DNA of 64,000 nucleotides, from NCBI GenBank assembly GCA_963070105.1, contig OY718803.1, forward strand, positions 5,066,507 through 5,130,506. The letters run 5' to 3'. The DNA comes from Litomosoides sigmodontis. Lineage: Eukaryota; Nematoda; Chromadorea; Rhabditida; Onchocercidae. Shown piece by piece: positions 42,101 to 54,000 of the stretch. Every line of letters starts with the position of its first letter. Within the stretch, counting starts at the first letter, position 1. The position numbers and the translations under genes are program-made. The notes beneath the pieces are model-generated. The model was not told the origin of the DNA, made no database searches, and saw nothing but the letters and a program-made list of their open reading frames with translations.

Positions 42101-44208
42101 CGTACCATTTGAACTTTCACTTCATCTCGCTATTCATTTTATACCTAAATTTAAACTTTTGTACGATTCAGCTACTCTCTACTGTCATTTCTCTGTGGCA
42201 GAAAAGTTGTTTCTAATACTGTTTAAATTCTTCTCGATGGCCAGTGCTAGATTTTGAAACAATATTCAGGTATTATTCCATCTCAAGCGGGATGGAACAA
42301 AGGTGATTCGCAAAAGTTAATGACCAATTTTGGCACACCACGGAATACGCAAACTAAAGTGAAAGCTGAAAACCTTGCGGTATGCTCTTTTGAATTAAAG
42401 TATTGAAATTGTTTAGAAACTGCAGAAATTTAAAGGACTAAAAATTTCTTTTTAAGAACGTAATGTAAAAACATAATGTCACTGTGTGCATGCATATGTT
42501 TAAAATGAGATTTATTGATAGGAAATACCGGAGGAAATTCTAATGAGAACTCATGGTGAGGTTCGCTTACAATCCGGTACAAATAAATTTGATTCACAGC
42601 GAGGTATGACTGGTTTTGGTACCGGTCGTGATGTTTGTCGAGAAGGCATACACGTCAATCAGGCACCGTCAGATCTACAGGTTCTTCCAGTTCCTTCTTT
42701 CTTTTATACGTTTAGCTTCCTACTTCCTTCTGATGCAACGAGTCTTTGTCAAATTTAACAAAATTATCTCAAATTAAAAGTTCAGCCACTTGACGAAGAA
42801 AAGATTCGTCTCAGCGATGGCATCGTTCGTCTACAAGCCGGCACCAACAAATATGATTCACAAAAGGTAATTGCTCAATAACTGATTTATTTAAAAAATG
42901 AGATGATTGAGGAATTATATTCAAATAAATGTTAATAATCGATCTGTTGTCTGTGATGGTATTGCTGGTAACATTTTTTGCTCTTTAAAAAATAATAGCA
43001 CTTGTAGGGTATGACTGGTTTTGGTACAGCTCGACGTGAAACAACAAAAATGAGGGACACAAGGCACCCGGAATACGACCATGAACACCCCGACCAATCT
43101 GAAATTCCACTCCAAGCTGGCACCAACAAATTTGCTTCACAGAAGGCAACTTTTTCTTTTTCTCTGCTGAAATCTTAGCACGGCTGATAACGCCTGACGT
43201 GTGAACACAACTGCCACTGAATAATATTTCAAAATTCGTCGATTAATCATAAAGTTTCAAAGTATGCTAAAGTCCTCAAGTAACTCACTACTTTCACCGA
43301 TTGCCGACACGTTTGCGGTGCAGAATTTCAAAAAGAACTTTGACATTTTGTCACTAAAACGCTTCTTTCAAACTTAAAGGCACGAAATCACAATGACTAG
43401 TTTTTTAGGGGATGACTGGGTTTGGCACAGCGAGACGTGAAACGACGAAAATTTGTGACTCGGCTCATCCCGAATACGATCCGGAAAGCAGTATCGATTC
43501 CACCACAATTCCGAGTCAAATGGGTAGCAATAAATATGCTTCACAGAAGGGTATGACTGGTTTCGGACAACCACGCTGGGAGGTATTCAGTTTTACCAGT
43601 TGTTTGATTATCGTTATTCGATGAAACATTTTGAAATTAAAGGAGAAAATTTTCAGGTGTTGGATCCATCAATTTCATGGCAGAATCGTAAAAGTCAAGG
43701 AATGGTTCGCCTACAGTCAGGTACAAACCGGTAGGTTTAGTTATTATGAATTATCCAGTTGCCGATCTGAGTTCGGAGGATATTAAGTTTTACTTTTGAA
43801 GGTTTGCATCTCAGCAAGGTATGACCGGTTTTGGTACACCGCGTAATACCACTTATGAAGCAGAAGCTGGTGAATTGCCTTATGAGGACATGAAGAAGTC
43901 GGAGACGGTAATTCCATCACAAGCTGGTTGGAATAGGGGCGACTCTCAGAAGGTAAATAAATTCGTTTGTAGAAAATTGGCGTCTGTAAGGAGGATAAGA
44001 AATTCTACCAAATAGCCTCTAAAATTCATCATTAAGCTTAAATGTTTGGCATTTTAGAAATAGTATGAGGAAAAAACGACAAAATGTAATTTCATTTCAG
44101 GGCATGACTGGATTTGGTGCACCACGTGATGTGAAGGGCAAGCATCTGAAGCGCATCTGGGAGCTGGAATATCCGGAAGAAGCGGAGATTTCTCTCGACC
44201 GACTTTAG
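39141..44208 (+). CDS. unc-87: UNC-87, actin-bundling protein with seven calponin-like repeats
   Basis: Thin-filament protein that bundles and stabilises F-actin in nematode muscle. It has CLIK repeats but no calponin-homology domain. Exons: 39141-39174, 41597-41698, 42270-42379, 42522-42680, 42786-42866, 43008-43145, 43409-43582, 43657-43730, 43802-43952, 44101-44208. Phases agree and give 376 residues, close to the short C. elegans UNC-87 isoform. After a short N-terminus (MPAPAAQEQAQ) and a WTLAQLRQTDG motif come seven repeats built on a QxGxNxxxSQKGMTGFGxxR pattern. Repeat 1 is degenerate (LMTNFG for GMTGFG). One exon, 43409-43582, carries the end of one repeat and a whole next one. The tail GKHLKRIWELEYPEE is shared with the CLIK gene downstream. 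The intron after 43145 starts with GC. The first intron (2.4 kb) may hide an alternative start. Confidence 0.96.
41111..41131. repeat. GA dinucleotide microsatellite
   Basis: GA tract in the first intron of unc-87. Confidence 0.88.
41392..41411. repeat. AC dinucleotide microsatellite
   Basis: About ten AC units in the first intron of unc-87. Confidence 0.88.
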
Positions 44209-47200
44209 ATTTCAACCTCCTTCCCAATCCCGAAAATCCTTACTTATTTCAAACTGATATAGTAAAACTTGAGCCGGTTCTTCCTTTGCAATCTTTTCAG
44301 CACAAACATGCATTTATCACTTTGGAAGTGAGAGAAGTTCGTTGATGGCATCGATTTAATGATGAACTTTTAGTTCCACCGCATCCCTCATTTGTACCAC
44401 TGAGTTTTTAGTTTTTACTTTTGAATTTGATATCGTTTCATCCGAAAAAGGGCACATATGCCATCGACGAGATGTTTTGGCAATACAGCAAAATTTGAAA
44501 CTAAAAAAAAAATTTTATTTTTGCAATTAAAAGTTTTCTAACTGTCGAATTTTCTAAATTCTCAAACCTTTCAACAATTTAGTTTTCCGAAATTTCTACG
44601 AAAAGGTTTTGTGCAGCAATGCTTTTAATTTTTTTCCGCTTTTCTTTTTTTACCGATTATTCATACTGTGTTTTTTTTCTTTTCATTGCAATAAATTAAT
44701 TTTGCACTAATTAAACAATTAATTAATTTGTGACTTCCTATCATATTCTCTGTGTGACAAACAAACAATGTGTGCAAGCTTTTGCCAGCTTATCGGAGAA
44801 AAAAAAATTGTAAAATTCAACTTTTATTTTTCTCGGAAAATTGCACATTTGAGCACGCTCTACAGTACCCATTTGCAATTTCATAATTTCTGTTTTGTTT
44901 ATAAAATCATCTATTTCTACGAGAAAGCTGCCCAAATTGTTATCGCTATAACTTACATTGTTCTAACTCCTTCCATGCCTCTGGCCAGGCAACGCCATAC
45001 TACTAGTATTGTCAATTATCCTATTTATTATTGTTAGTATTAACATTGCTACTACTGGTACATTACTTCATTATTAGAAAGTTCATGGCTTGTCATTTAC
45101 AACCTTTTCAACAGTTTCAGCAAACCGCCCAAGCGCCCTGTCCCCTCTGCTAAGTTCCATAGAGTTTTATTTTTCATTTAATGAATTATGCAGCGCTGTT
45201 TGCTAGGAATTTCTCTTTTTTTTTTCTTTTATAAATATCTTACTGGCTCTTTGAAATGTGCAAAAAGAGGCGCGAATTTTGCGCGTTGCAATGTTATTAT
45301 AAATGTAATTAAGTCAGTTGGAAAGTCAATAAGGATGAAAGGACCTATCTCACCCAAATAGGAAATCTTCAATTCACTCCTTTTGATCACTTTCGATTCT
45401 ACAACAGTTAAAAATTTAGAAAATGAGGAAGAGGGGGAGGGTTATTTGCCCATTTCAATATACGCATATACTTCGTTCAAAATGTCAATCAAACTTCCCA
45501 TTGTGTGCTTACAGCCTCTTTTATAAATATCAATCTTCTAATTTTAGAAACAAAAAATTTAGATTATTAAAAAAATTTCGTCACATAACTTGGCCATCAC
45601 TTAAACAAATTTCCACTATGAGTGCGAATTTATGAATTGAAGATTCGTTACAGAACGCACTAAAATTTATGATTTAAAATTATAAGAAACGGTTCCAAAA
45701 GTCCAAGTAAAACCTAAGTTTAACCCACTTGCGCTTATGATAAGCGTTTGCTACGTGAAGAAGCGTTCACTCCAAGGAATCTCGTCATACTGCTCCTTTC
45801 CCATAATTTTCTAATGGTTTACCTGTGGGATTCTTTCAATGAAATGTCAACAATTTTATTGATCCCCGTGTACCAATTGCTCAATCCAATCGTTGCAATC
45901 AACCTAAGCCAAATGCGAAAGCAAACTTAACAGAGAGAAAGAGAGAGATCTGTTGTCTAACAGGCAGTGGAATTTGACATATACAAATGAAATATTTCCT
46001 TATTTGAATAACAGTATTTTCGACAGACGATCTTCTGTTTAATAGGAATTGATTTGAATTGATAGTTCATCATACAAACATCTTTCCACTTCCTCGAGGG
46101 ATTAATTGAGACTCAGCAGTTGTGTGCTTTCATCCTAAAGTTAGAAACATCCAAAGCAATAAACTGAAACTTCCGGCAACTTCCTATTACTGAGTCAATT
46201 GAATATACCGCCTGCTTGATACTACTACTTTTAACAAATGTGATATTTTGCCGCAAATTGTCATAAGTTGCCGACTAGTGAAAAGTTTAGTCTGACAAAT
46301 GATAAATTAAAAAAGTGACCATGGGGAGTTTCTCTTCGTTGGACAAAAAGCCCTGAACAGAGGTAATTAGAGAAATTTTCATTCTTTCCTCCAGTGATAA
46401 CAACATGATAGTAACTATTTATCAATTAGTAGATGCGGAATTAATTTAAAAAAAAACAGCCCTCTTTATGTGAAAAGGGGAAATGCGGGAGGGCGAGGCA
46501 CCACCAATAACAATTACCTACCTGTCTGTCGCCGATCCATTTTTCTAGAAATAACACAAGGTGGTTGATAGATATATCCCTCTCAGTGCTTCACTTCTGC
46601 GTAACTGCAGTAACAGTAGGAATCTTTTGTAGTTCGGGAGATGGAGCCTTCAGTGAGTCATCACGTAGAAGTGAGCAGCCGACTTTATAGCACCGTCTCG
46701 AGCACATCATCAGCTTATCCCCTTCCAACGAAAACTATTTCAAAAGCTTCTCCATCATACCACTTCATTTTACTTGCTCTCAATACCCATCGCAAATCCT
46801 TCCCGAATTCCTCCTCGAATTGAAGCCAATTCGAACGAATCACATGGCCAACACTACTTCACCCAATTCGCGTTCGTTCCATTTTAAATGTACTAATCAA
46901 TTCAACCAATTCTTTCCAATAATTAAAAAGTTTCCGACATATGGGACATGCTTTTGTGCCTTCGTCAAATCTATAGAAATATCAGTATTACTTGGCACTC
47001 CAAAGCTTTTCATATGTGATATTCAACCTAATACATATCAGGCAGTTGAGTAACTTGTGTGAGTGAATTCAAGTGAAAAATGCTTTCTATTCAGTTTTAT
47101 TTCCAATATTTGTAATTGATAACAAATAAGAAATCATACTGATTTCTGTTTGTTTGCGAAATTTTTACATTTTTGTGGCCCAGAAGCTAGTGGAATTTTT

Positions 47201-47310
47201 TGAGATTTTCTCAGAGCGTCCATTAGCCTGCTGAGGCATGTCTTAAATTCAAAATTTTACTTCTTTACAGAGAAATAAAATGTAGCATTACTTTTAGTGA
47301 TCCATTGCAG
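44209..47310. other. Intergenic region between the two CLIK genes
   Basis: Contains the unc-87 3' UTR (a poly(A) signal is near 44690), then AT-rich sequence. The first exon of the downstream CLIK gene should lie somewhere here, but I could not identify an ATG exon ending in the required phase 1. Confidence 0.5.
44690..44695 (+). terminator. Candidate poly(A) signal of unc-87
   Basis: AATAAA about 480 nt after the unc-87 stop, following a T-rich stretch. A nearer, variant signal cannot be excluded. Confidence 0.35.
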
Positions 47311-48970
47311 TAGTGGTAGAAAAGTGTGGCTTGAAGATTGCTCACGTAGAAGCACCAGCTACAGCGGATAATGGGAGACGCACACGTAGTGGTAAATTCA
47401 CTCTCGGACAGTTACGGCAAACTGATGGTTTGGTACCGTTACAATCGGGGACCAATCAATTCGACTCACAAAAAGTTAGCCAACCGATCATGCCTTATCC
47501 TCGCTTACTGTTCTCATTCCATTTAAATTTGGATGATAAAGGAACGAAAAAGAAGAGTTACTCATTTATTTCAAAACAACTTGCGGCGAGAGAGAGAGAA
47601 AGAGAGAAAGAGAGAGAGACAGAGAGAGAAATCACTGAAAAACTGACACCATTGTGTCTGATGATTCATAACATACATCAAAGGTATTTCAATTGAATTC
47701 AAAATACAATCTATGTGGGACTTTAAAGAGTTCTAAACATTCATATTAATGAATAATTTGCATAATTTTTAAAACGGTTTTGAGTACGAATTTTCGAATA
47801 GCATTTATTTGAAAAAGATTTCATTTTTACTTAATCAGAATTCAAGTAATTAAAGCAATATTCCTGGTGGGTTTCACCGAAAAAAGCATTTCATCCGCTA
47901 ATTTTCAGACTACCGTATACTTTTATCCATCAAAGAAATTTGTAAAGCGCTAACGAAAGTGTACTAAAATTGCTCTCCCTAGGAAATAATTAAACTTTGG
48001 AAAATTGAGAGAAAATTTTCTTATTAAAAGGCATACCACTACAGAAATATTGGATATCGTTTTTGTTGTAAACTTCTATAGGAAATTTTCTTTGCAAAAC
48101 AACTGATTTGAGATAAATAGCATAGCAGGCAGGGTTTCTTACACGATAGCTCAGCTTAAAAAACTCCTCAGTATTCTTTCCTAAAAAAAACAATTTTATA
48201 TTTACCTAAGAAAAATTGTATCTTAGCTGTTTGGCGGTTGAAAAACACAACTGTGAAACGCATTCTTAAACAAATTGACTGTACAACAGCTTTTCGAAAA
48301 TTTTTAAGCCACTAATTTTAATTCATAATGGGAATGTAGCCTTGCTTTTTTTTACTTTTACGGTTTAATGATGAAGCTCATCAGTGTCTTTGCCAGAGAA
48401 ATTAAGCTTATTTTTATCAAGCAAATAAGCTTACACCGAAGTTTGATTAATTTTGCAGTGATTATAGGCTTAGCTTACTAGTTGATAAAAGTGGTGGGGC
48501 ATTTAGTAGTGTACACGAAACTGGAAACGTTATATACCGTTACAGGCATACCATTCATACACATACAAAGTAGAATTTACAGGGTAAAACAGGTTTTGGT
48601 ATGCCCCGTAATACTGCCCTTAATGTGCAATTTGCCGATAGCGGTAAGAAATGGACCATTAAGCAACTGCGAGCTACCGATTCAATCATTCGATTGCAAT
48701 CCGGAACTAATAAATGTGATTCACAGGTAAATGAAACTTTACAAAGTTATAAGTGGAAAAAGAAAGAGATGAAATAGTTGATTTTAGAGAGGAATGACTG
48801 GTTTTGGAACACCGCGTGATGTTCGAGGCAAGCATTTGAAACGACTATGGGAATTAGAGTTTCCGGAAGAGACGATTGAAGAAAGCCCAGAAATAAAGCC
48901 TGTAAATGCTGTGCCGCAAATTCTCTCCAAGGAACCACCGGTGGCACCGCCAAAACCAATTTTTCATTAA
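47311..48970 (+). CDS. Short CLIK-repeat protein, tandem paralogue of UNC-87, 5' exon missing
   Basis: Actin-filament protein of the UNC-87/CLIK group, without a calponin-homology domain. Exons: 47311-47474, 48583-48726, 48788-48970, phase-consistent, at least 163 residues. Two repeats are visible: VPLQSGTNQFDSQK joined to GKTGFGMPR, and IRLQSGTNKCDSQ joined to RGMTGFGTPR. Each is preceded by a FTLGQLRQTDG-type motif (the second reads WTIKQLRATDS), so the module is doubled. The tail GKHLKRLWELEFPEE matches UNC-87 and is followed by a proline-rich end (PPVAPPKP). Exon 47311 opens in phase 1 with no ATG, so an upstream exon exists. It could be this gene's own, or exon 1 of unc-87, which also ends in phase 1. 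Repeat number is far below UNC-87's seven. Confidence 0.85.
47588..47630. repeat. GA-rich microsatellite
   Basis: Interrupted GA tract within the first intron of the short CLIK gene. Confidence 0.85.
48403..48433. repeat. Perfect 11-bp inverted repeat, 9-nt loop
   Basis: TAAGCTTATTT and its exact reverse complement flank nine bases, within the first intron of the short CLIK gene. Confidence 0.65.
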
Positions 48971-48979
48971 ATTTTAATT

Positions 48980-48985
48980 AATAAA
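48980..48985 (+). terminator. Poly(A) signal of the short CLIK gene
   Basis: AATAAA about 10 nt after the stop codon. Confidence 0.4.
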
Positions 48986-50552
48986 AAATTGTAAATTGAA
49001 GTATAGCGATATTGCTTGCATTCGATTACTTCTAACATCCTTAAGACATATTTCACTATAACTTCTATTATTATTTATTTAAAATTCGAAGATATATGAA
49101 AATGACAAAGTAAGTAAGAAAACGGTGAAATGTGTTTCATTACTCGTTCAATTAAATGCTCCCAAAAACTTCCCTCTTTTTTCTGGCACTCAAAAATCGA
49201 AGGTTCAAAAAGTTAGCGGACATTGATATTTTAATCAGAAAGGCTAAAACTAAAATTAGTTATCAATGCATCCTCATTTTCGGTGTTTAACAATTATTCT
49301 TAATCGAACGTTTGATTATTATTCTGTCGGAATAGTATAACAAAAGAGAACAAAAAAAAGATGATGTAGCGAAAGCTCAAGCTAATGGAAGCCTTTTTCT
49401 GTTCCGAAATCGCTTATGTTTCTTTATAGGTGTATGATTTCTTCTAACATTAAGCAAATTTTAACTTATTAAAATTCGTGCCACGAAAATGAGGGATAAT
49501 GAAATTGGGCAAATAGGCAGAAGAAAAGAGAATGAATGAGCGTAATTTTTCAAATAATCATCAGGTAATGAATTAAATGAACAGAACATGTCATATCAAT
49601 GTTTTCAAATGAAAGGGCTCAACTTGTCCCCCGTAATTCTCTACAATAATTTCCATAAAATGTTCATTTGTCCAAGTTTATTAGCTTTGAGCAATTCTAA
49701 ATTTATAGGCCATCTCTTTGGGGGATTCACGACAATCCAGATGATCCGAATTATTCCGTCAATATTGTCATGACACTATCGTTTCTCGAAAGGTAATAAA
49801 TCTTAGTGCTGTCGGTACCCTGCACGACTAAGTAAGCATCAATGCAAATCACCAAAAATGTGTTCACGCTTAACACGCCGATTCAATAACTCCGACGAAT
49901 TAAAAGAGAACATTTTTGTTTTTTTAATAGGCAAAATAGAAAATAGCAAAAATAGTAAGGGATATCGCTAAGACTAAAAAAATACGAAATAAATTTCCAC
50001 CTCCCTTTCCACATGCAGAATTTCGACTAATTTACATTTCATTAGAATACTTCAAAGTTCTCGGATGTCACAGTATGGAAGGCCGTGATATCTCTGTCAA
50101 CTGCGAATTTGATCAAACATTAAGGACACATATTACTGTGAAAACGTCCAACTGCGCACACTATACGCATCATTGATACTTCAGAAATACGAAAAGAATT
50201 AATTACGCGGCTTCTGCTGAAGAGCTGCATTAGAGACAAATGAAAATATGCATTTTTCAGTTTTCTTTTCCGAAAAATAAAGTTAACTGAGGACAAAAAG
50301 CGAAAACCGTTCTTCATCTGTTTGTGAAAAGTGGTGAATTGCTACGAATACTTCCCATTACCTTTATCCTTCCCTTTCGATATATATTTCTACAGCTCTT
50401 GCCTTCATGTTGTCTAACCTGATTTGCTCATTTTTTTAAAACATTTTTTTGAATTATCGGAAATCTCAAGTACGTGGCGGAGCAGAAGTATCCAACACAG
50501 AATAGCGCTATACCTGCAAGCGGAAATGCACTAATAGATTATTCCCTGCCCC

Positions 50553-50921
50553 CTACTTTATATCGTTAACAGAAGACACAGCAAAGACAATGTGTTGAGA
50601 AGATAAAGCAAAGACGCCCTCTTTATTACTGTTCATATTTTTATCAGCAACAAATGGTAGCCCGAACAGTGATAAGATATCATTGCAATGTCCGCAATGT
50701 AGAATTTTTGACCATACCACAAAGTACGCACGACACTGGTCAGTAATGACATCAAGTGATGTTGCGTTGCAACAGTCCGTAGGAATCTCGATTGGATTGA
50801 CTGTGAGTTGGATGGAATTGAAGGCCGTGAGATGAGCAAGGACAAACACTCGGAGATGTGCAGGGGGATAGTGTTGGGATGCGGTAATTTCAGGACGGTA
50901 TTCACCTAGAAGGGTAGACAT
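50553..50921 (-). CDS. Candidate 122-codon ORF divergent from BDP1
   Basis: Minus-strand frame opening MSTLLGEYRPEI, starting 87 bp from the BDP1 ATG on the other strand. No recognisable motif or membrane segment. A good donor (GTGAAT) sits inside codon 6, so only the first few residues may be coding, as the first exon of a divergent gene. A second open frame of 90 codons overlaps it on the same strand, which weakens the case. Confidence 0.25.
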   Translation of the reverse strand: MSTLLGEYRPEITASQHYPPAHLRVFVLAHLTAFNSIQLTVNPIEIPTDCCNATSLDVITDQCRAYFVVWSKILHCGHCNDILSLFGLPFVADKNMNSNKEGVFALSSQHIVFAVSSVNDIK

Positions 50922-51008
50922 AAGCGCACTGTCGCATCTCGTCGCACGCCTGTTATTAATATAGTCATTTGTTCAGAGTATCGACCAGTGGGTGACAGTG
51001 CTGGTTTA

Positions 51009-54000
51009 ATGATGTCACGGCGCTGTCGCATACAAGTAAGATCTGTACAAGCTAATTACATTTACCCTCTTACGTCAAGCACTATTCGAGGACTTGAAAA
51101 AATTAATAACGGTTATGCATTATTCCTTTATGATAATTTTCCTTCCGCAAAATTGTAGGGGATTTGCAGTCTGACATTCTTCCAGGTACGTCCAAATGTT
51201 GTCGGTGGAATGAAGAAAAGTGTGTCATCAAAACCTTGTCCTGTTTCCCCAATTAAAGCGCAGTCAGGTGGTACGCCACTTCTACCTATGTCAACAGCAA
51301 TACCAGAGGAAAACAGTACATTAAAAACAGACACCTTTGGGAGAGAAGCTCCTGCTGACGTCCATGAATTGCAATTCAGGCTGCCTCATTCCGAATCGAT
51401 TTCAAACTGTTTAAATGATGACAGAGCGAGCACAGGAACAGGTAATAAGCAATTGAACTTAGTTTGAAATAGGTTTCATGATAGACTTCCAATATTTATC
51501 TCCTGAGTTAAATATTTATCCAGATTATGTAAAAAAACTGAAATGTGGGAGAAGGAGAGAAGGATAACCTTTTCTTGCCGGTGCGCTTCAGTAATTAATT
51601 TTTCCATTTTGTGATAGTTCTTTTTAATACCATGAGGTGGTTTACATGATTTCTCGCCACACTTCTAGATCAAAATCTGAATTAGAAATTTTAGATAAGT
51701 GCTTACTCGCCAGTGATTACACAGTTGAATCACGAGCACATTTAAAAACACCTCAGCTGAATCATAAATCTTATGGCAGTTCTCCGTCTAGATCACCTAG
51801 ACCGTATTCGCCACTAAAATCATCGATCAGCATTGCAGACTCCATGTAAGTTTTCTGAATTCATCCGTTACTGGATGCCTTTTATTTGAGACATCCGTGG
51901 AATATTTTACCGTTATTAAACTTACTGCTTTTATTGATAATCAGAGCAGTAAATTATTTGCTCTTTAAATCTAGCGATAATATAGTAATGTAGTATATAT
52001 AATTGAATTTGGGTGTAAAGGCAAACTAATATTCGATTTTACGATGTAAAAGTTTTCAGTGCTGTATCTGACACTGAACAACCGTTTGTACAGCATTCAA
52101 GAACTGGTTCTTCTGTTTCTCCTACCAAGAATGATTGTTCTACAAAAGTGAGGTATATGAATTAGGATATCATTTTTACGAATCATTATTTGCATAATTG
52201 ATTTCACCACCTTGACTTCTCCATGTACTTAATTTCCTTAGTGACTCCTAATGATATTATTGATTTCATCATATACAAATCTACATGAAATATGCAGAGT
52301 AAAACTGTTGTGTTTTAGGAAGAAATTTACTGGGAGTGAACCTCTGGATCCAAAAACAATGACCATGCAAGATCTAATTTTCTGGAATCCGAAGAATGAA
52401 AAAGTTATTTTAATGTCCCTTTTCTTTTATCATAAAAGTAATTGTTGATTTCTTCTCACTACTTACCTTGCTGTGTATTTTTGCAACTTCTACATATCTG
52501 AATAACTCTTCATTGAGTTGAAATTTCTCATTACAGAGATTGTATGAAGATTCTCGAAAAAAGAGGAAAGACAATGTAATAGATATGAAGATTATAGAAA
52601 AAAATCGTGTTGAAAACAAGCAGGAAAGGATCTCAAAACCTGCTTTTGCTGCTCCGCAGGTAATTAGTGCATTTGTTTTGCACATTTCTGTTTTTCGTTG
52701 TGAGATTCCAACGTATCCCATCGGAGGTGTCTTTTGTATGCATTTTTAACAAAAAATTCGCAAAGACGTCTTCTATTTGCAAACGAATAAAAATTTATTT
52801 GTGTGACATTTTCAGGTCAAAATAACGGCTGACGGTTCTTTGGTTATAGATGAATCGAGTTTGACTATTACAAACGAAAATGATTCTAATGTTTGGGAAA
52901 CTGTACAAGAAGTATGTTTATGTATTTCGCGAAGCATAAGAAACATGAGAATTTAGAAGTAGTTTTTGAACTGAAAAAAACCAATTTTTTCCTTAATGAA
53001 AGTTGGTAACCCTTTATCTATCAAATATTCTGGAAGCATATCTTCCTTTGAAAGGAAAGAATTTTCGTTATTGATTCTTTTTATAGGATCGCTCAAACAA
53101 GAAGCTTAATTCAATGAGCTTTCGAAAGAGGCCGTTCTGCAGAGGCAATCCATGGAGTGAATTAGAAACTGATCTTTTTTATGATATTTTAAGGCAGTTC
53201 TTTCTCGATTTCTTATTATTTGTGATGTCGTCATATGTAGTCTAGGCAATAACTCCATTATTAGTTGTACTGCTTGTATGAAATTAGTTTCTCTTTTTCA
53301 GTGAAGTTAGCTTTTGTAGAACTTTATTCCTAATACGGTTGTTTTAGAGCGACAGGCCCCGATTTTGGGTTGATGCATGAGTTCTTTCCATCGCGAACAC
53401 GATTGGAGTTAAAAGCCAAGTATAATCGAGAAGAAAGGTTCAATTGGACTCGATTAAATCAGGTATTCTGATAGAGCTGTAATTTGTCCGAATTTCTATT
53501 TCGTATTGAAGAATAGATAGTTATTAAAAAGATGTTTTAGGCCATGGCTGTGCCAACGCTGTTGTCTGATGCCTTATATTCGCATGCAAATGAAATTATC
53601 GATAGGATCAAAGAAACAGAAATCAAGAAAAAGGCATCAAAAAAGAATGGCGCCAGTAGTGATACTATGAGCGAAGAAGCCGCAGTAAACCTTGATAATT
53701 TTTAGTTCATGTGTACTTTAAGACTTTCAAAATTTTTTGTGAATTCAGAGATGATTTTTTTCGTTTTAGTTTCGAAAATATTTTTAAGGTTGATTGGAAT
53801 GAAGAAGAAGCTAATCTGGAGGCAGAAGCTGAGGAGGCTATTTTGAAGTTGTTAGAAGATGAGTGAGTTACTCAAAGTTATTTGAACTTTTGATGAATGG
53901 GGGCAGTATTAATAACGAAATTCTTTCAGAGGAGAACTCAGTAGCTCGTCTGAGAAAAAGCCGTGTAATCAGAAACTAATTGTTCAAAAGGAAATGAAAG

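Larger units (their letters stand above)
48971..51008. other. Intergenic region before BDP1
   Basis: AT-rich, with the CLIK 3' end and poly(A) signal at its left edge. A 122-codon minus-strand frame (50553-50921) is the only notable open frame and is listed separately. Confidence 0.5.

Noticed and set aside
42921..43129. Two overlapping minus-strand frames of 64-65 codons
   Set aside because: Antisense shadow of a UNC-87 repeat exon.
46641..46652. ATG GAG CCT TCA before GTGAGT, an apparent first exon for the short CLIK gene
   Set aside because: It ends in phase 0; joining to 47311 would read a stop codon at once.
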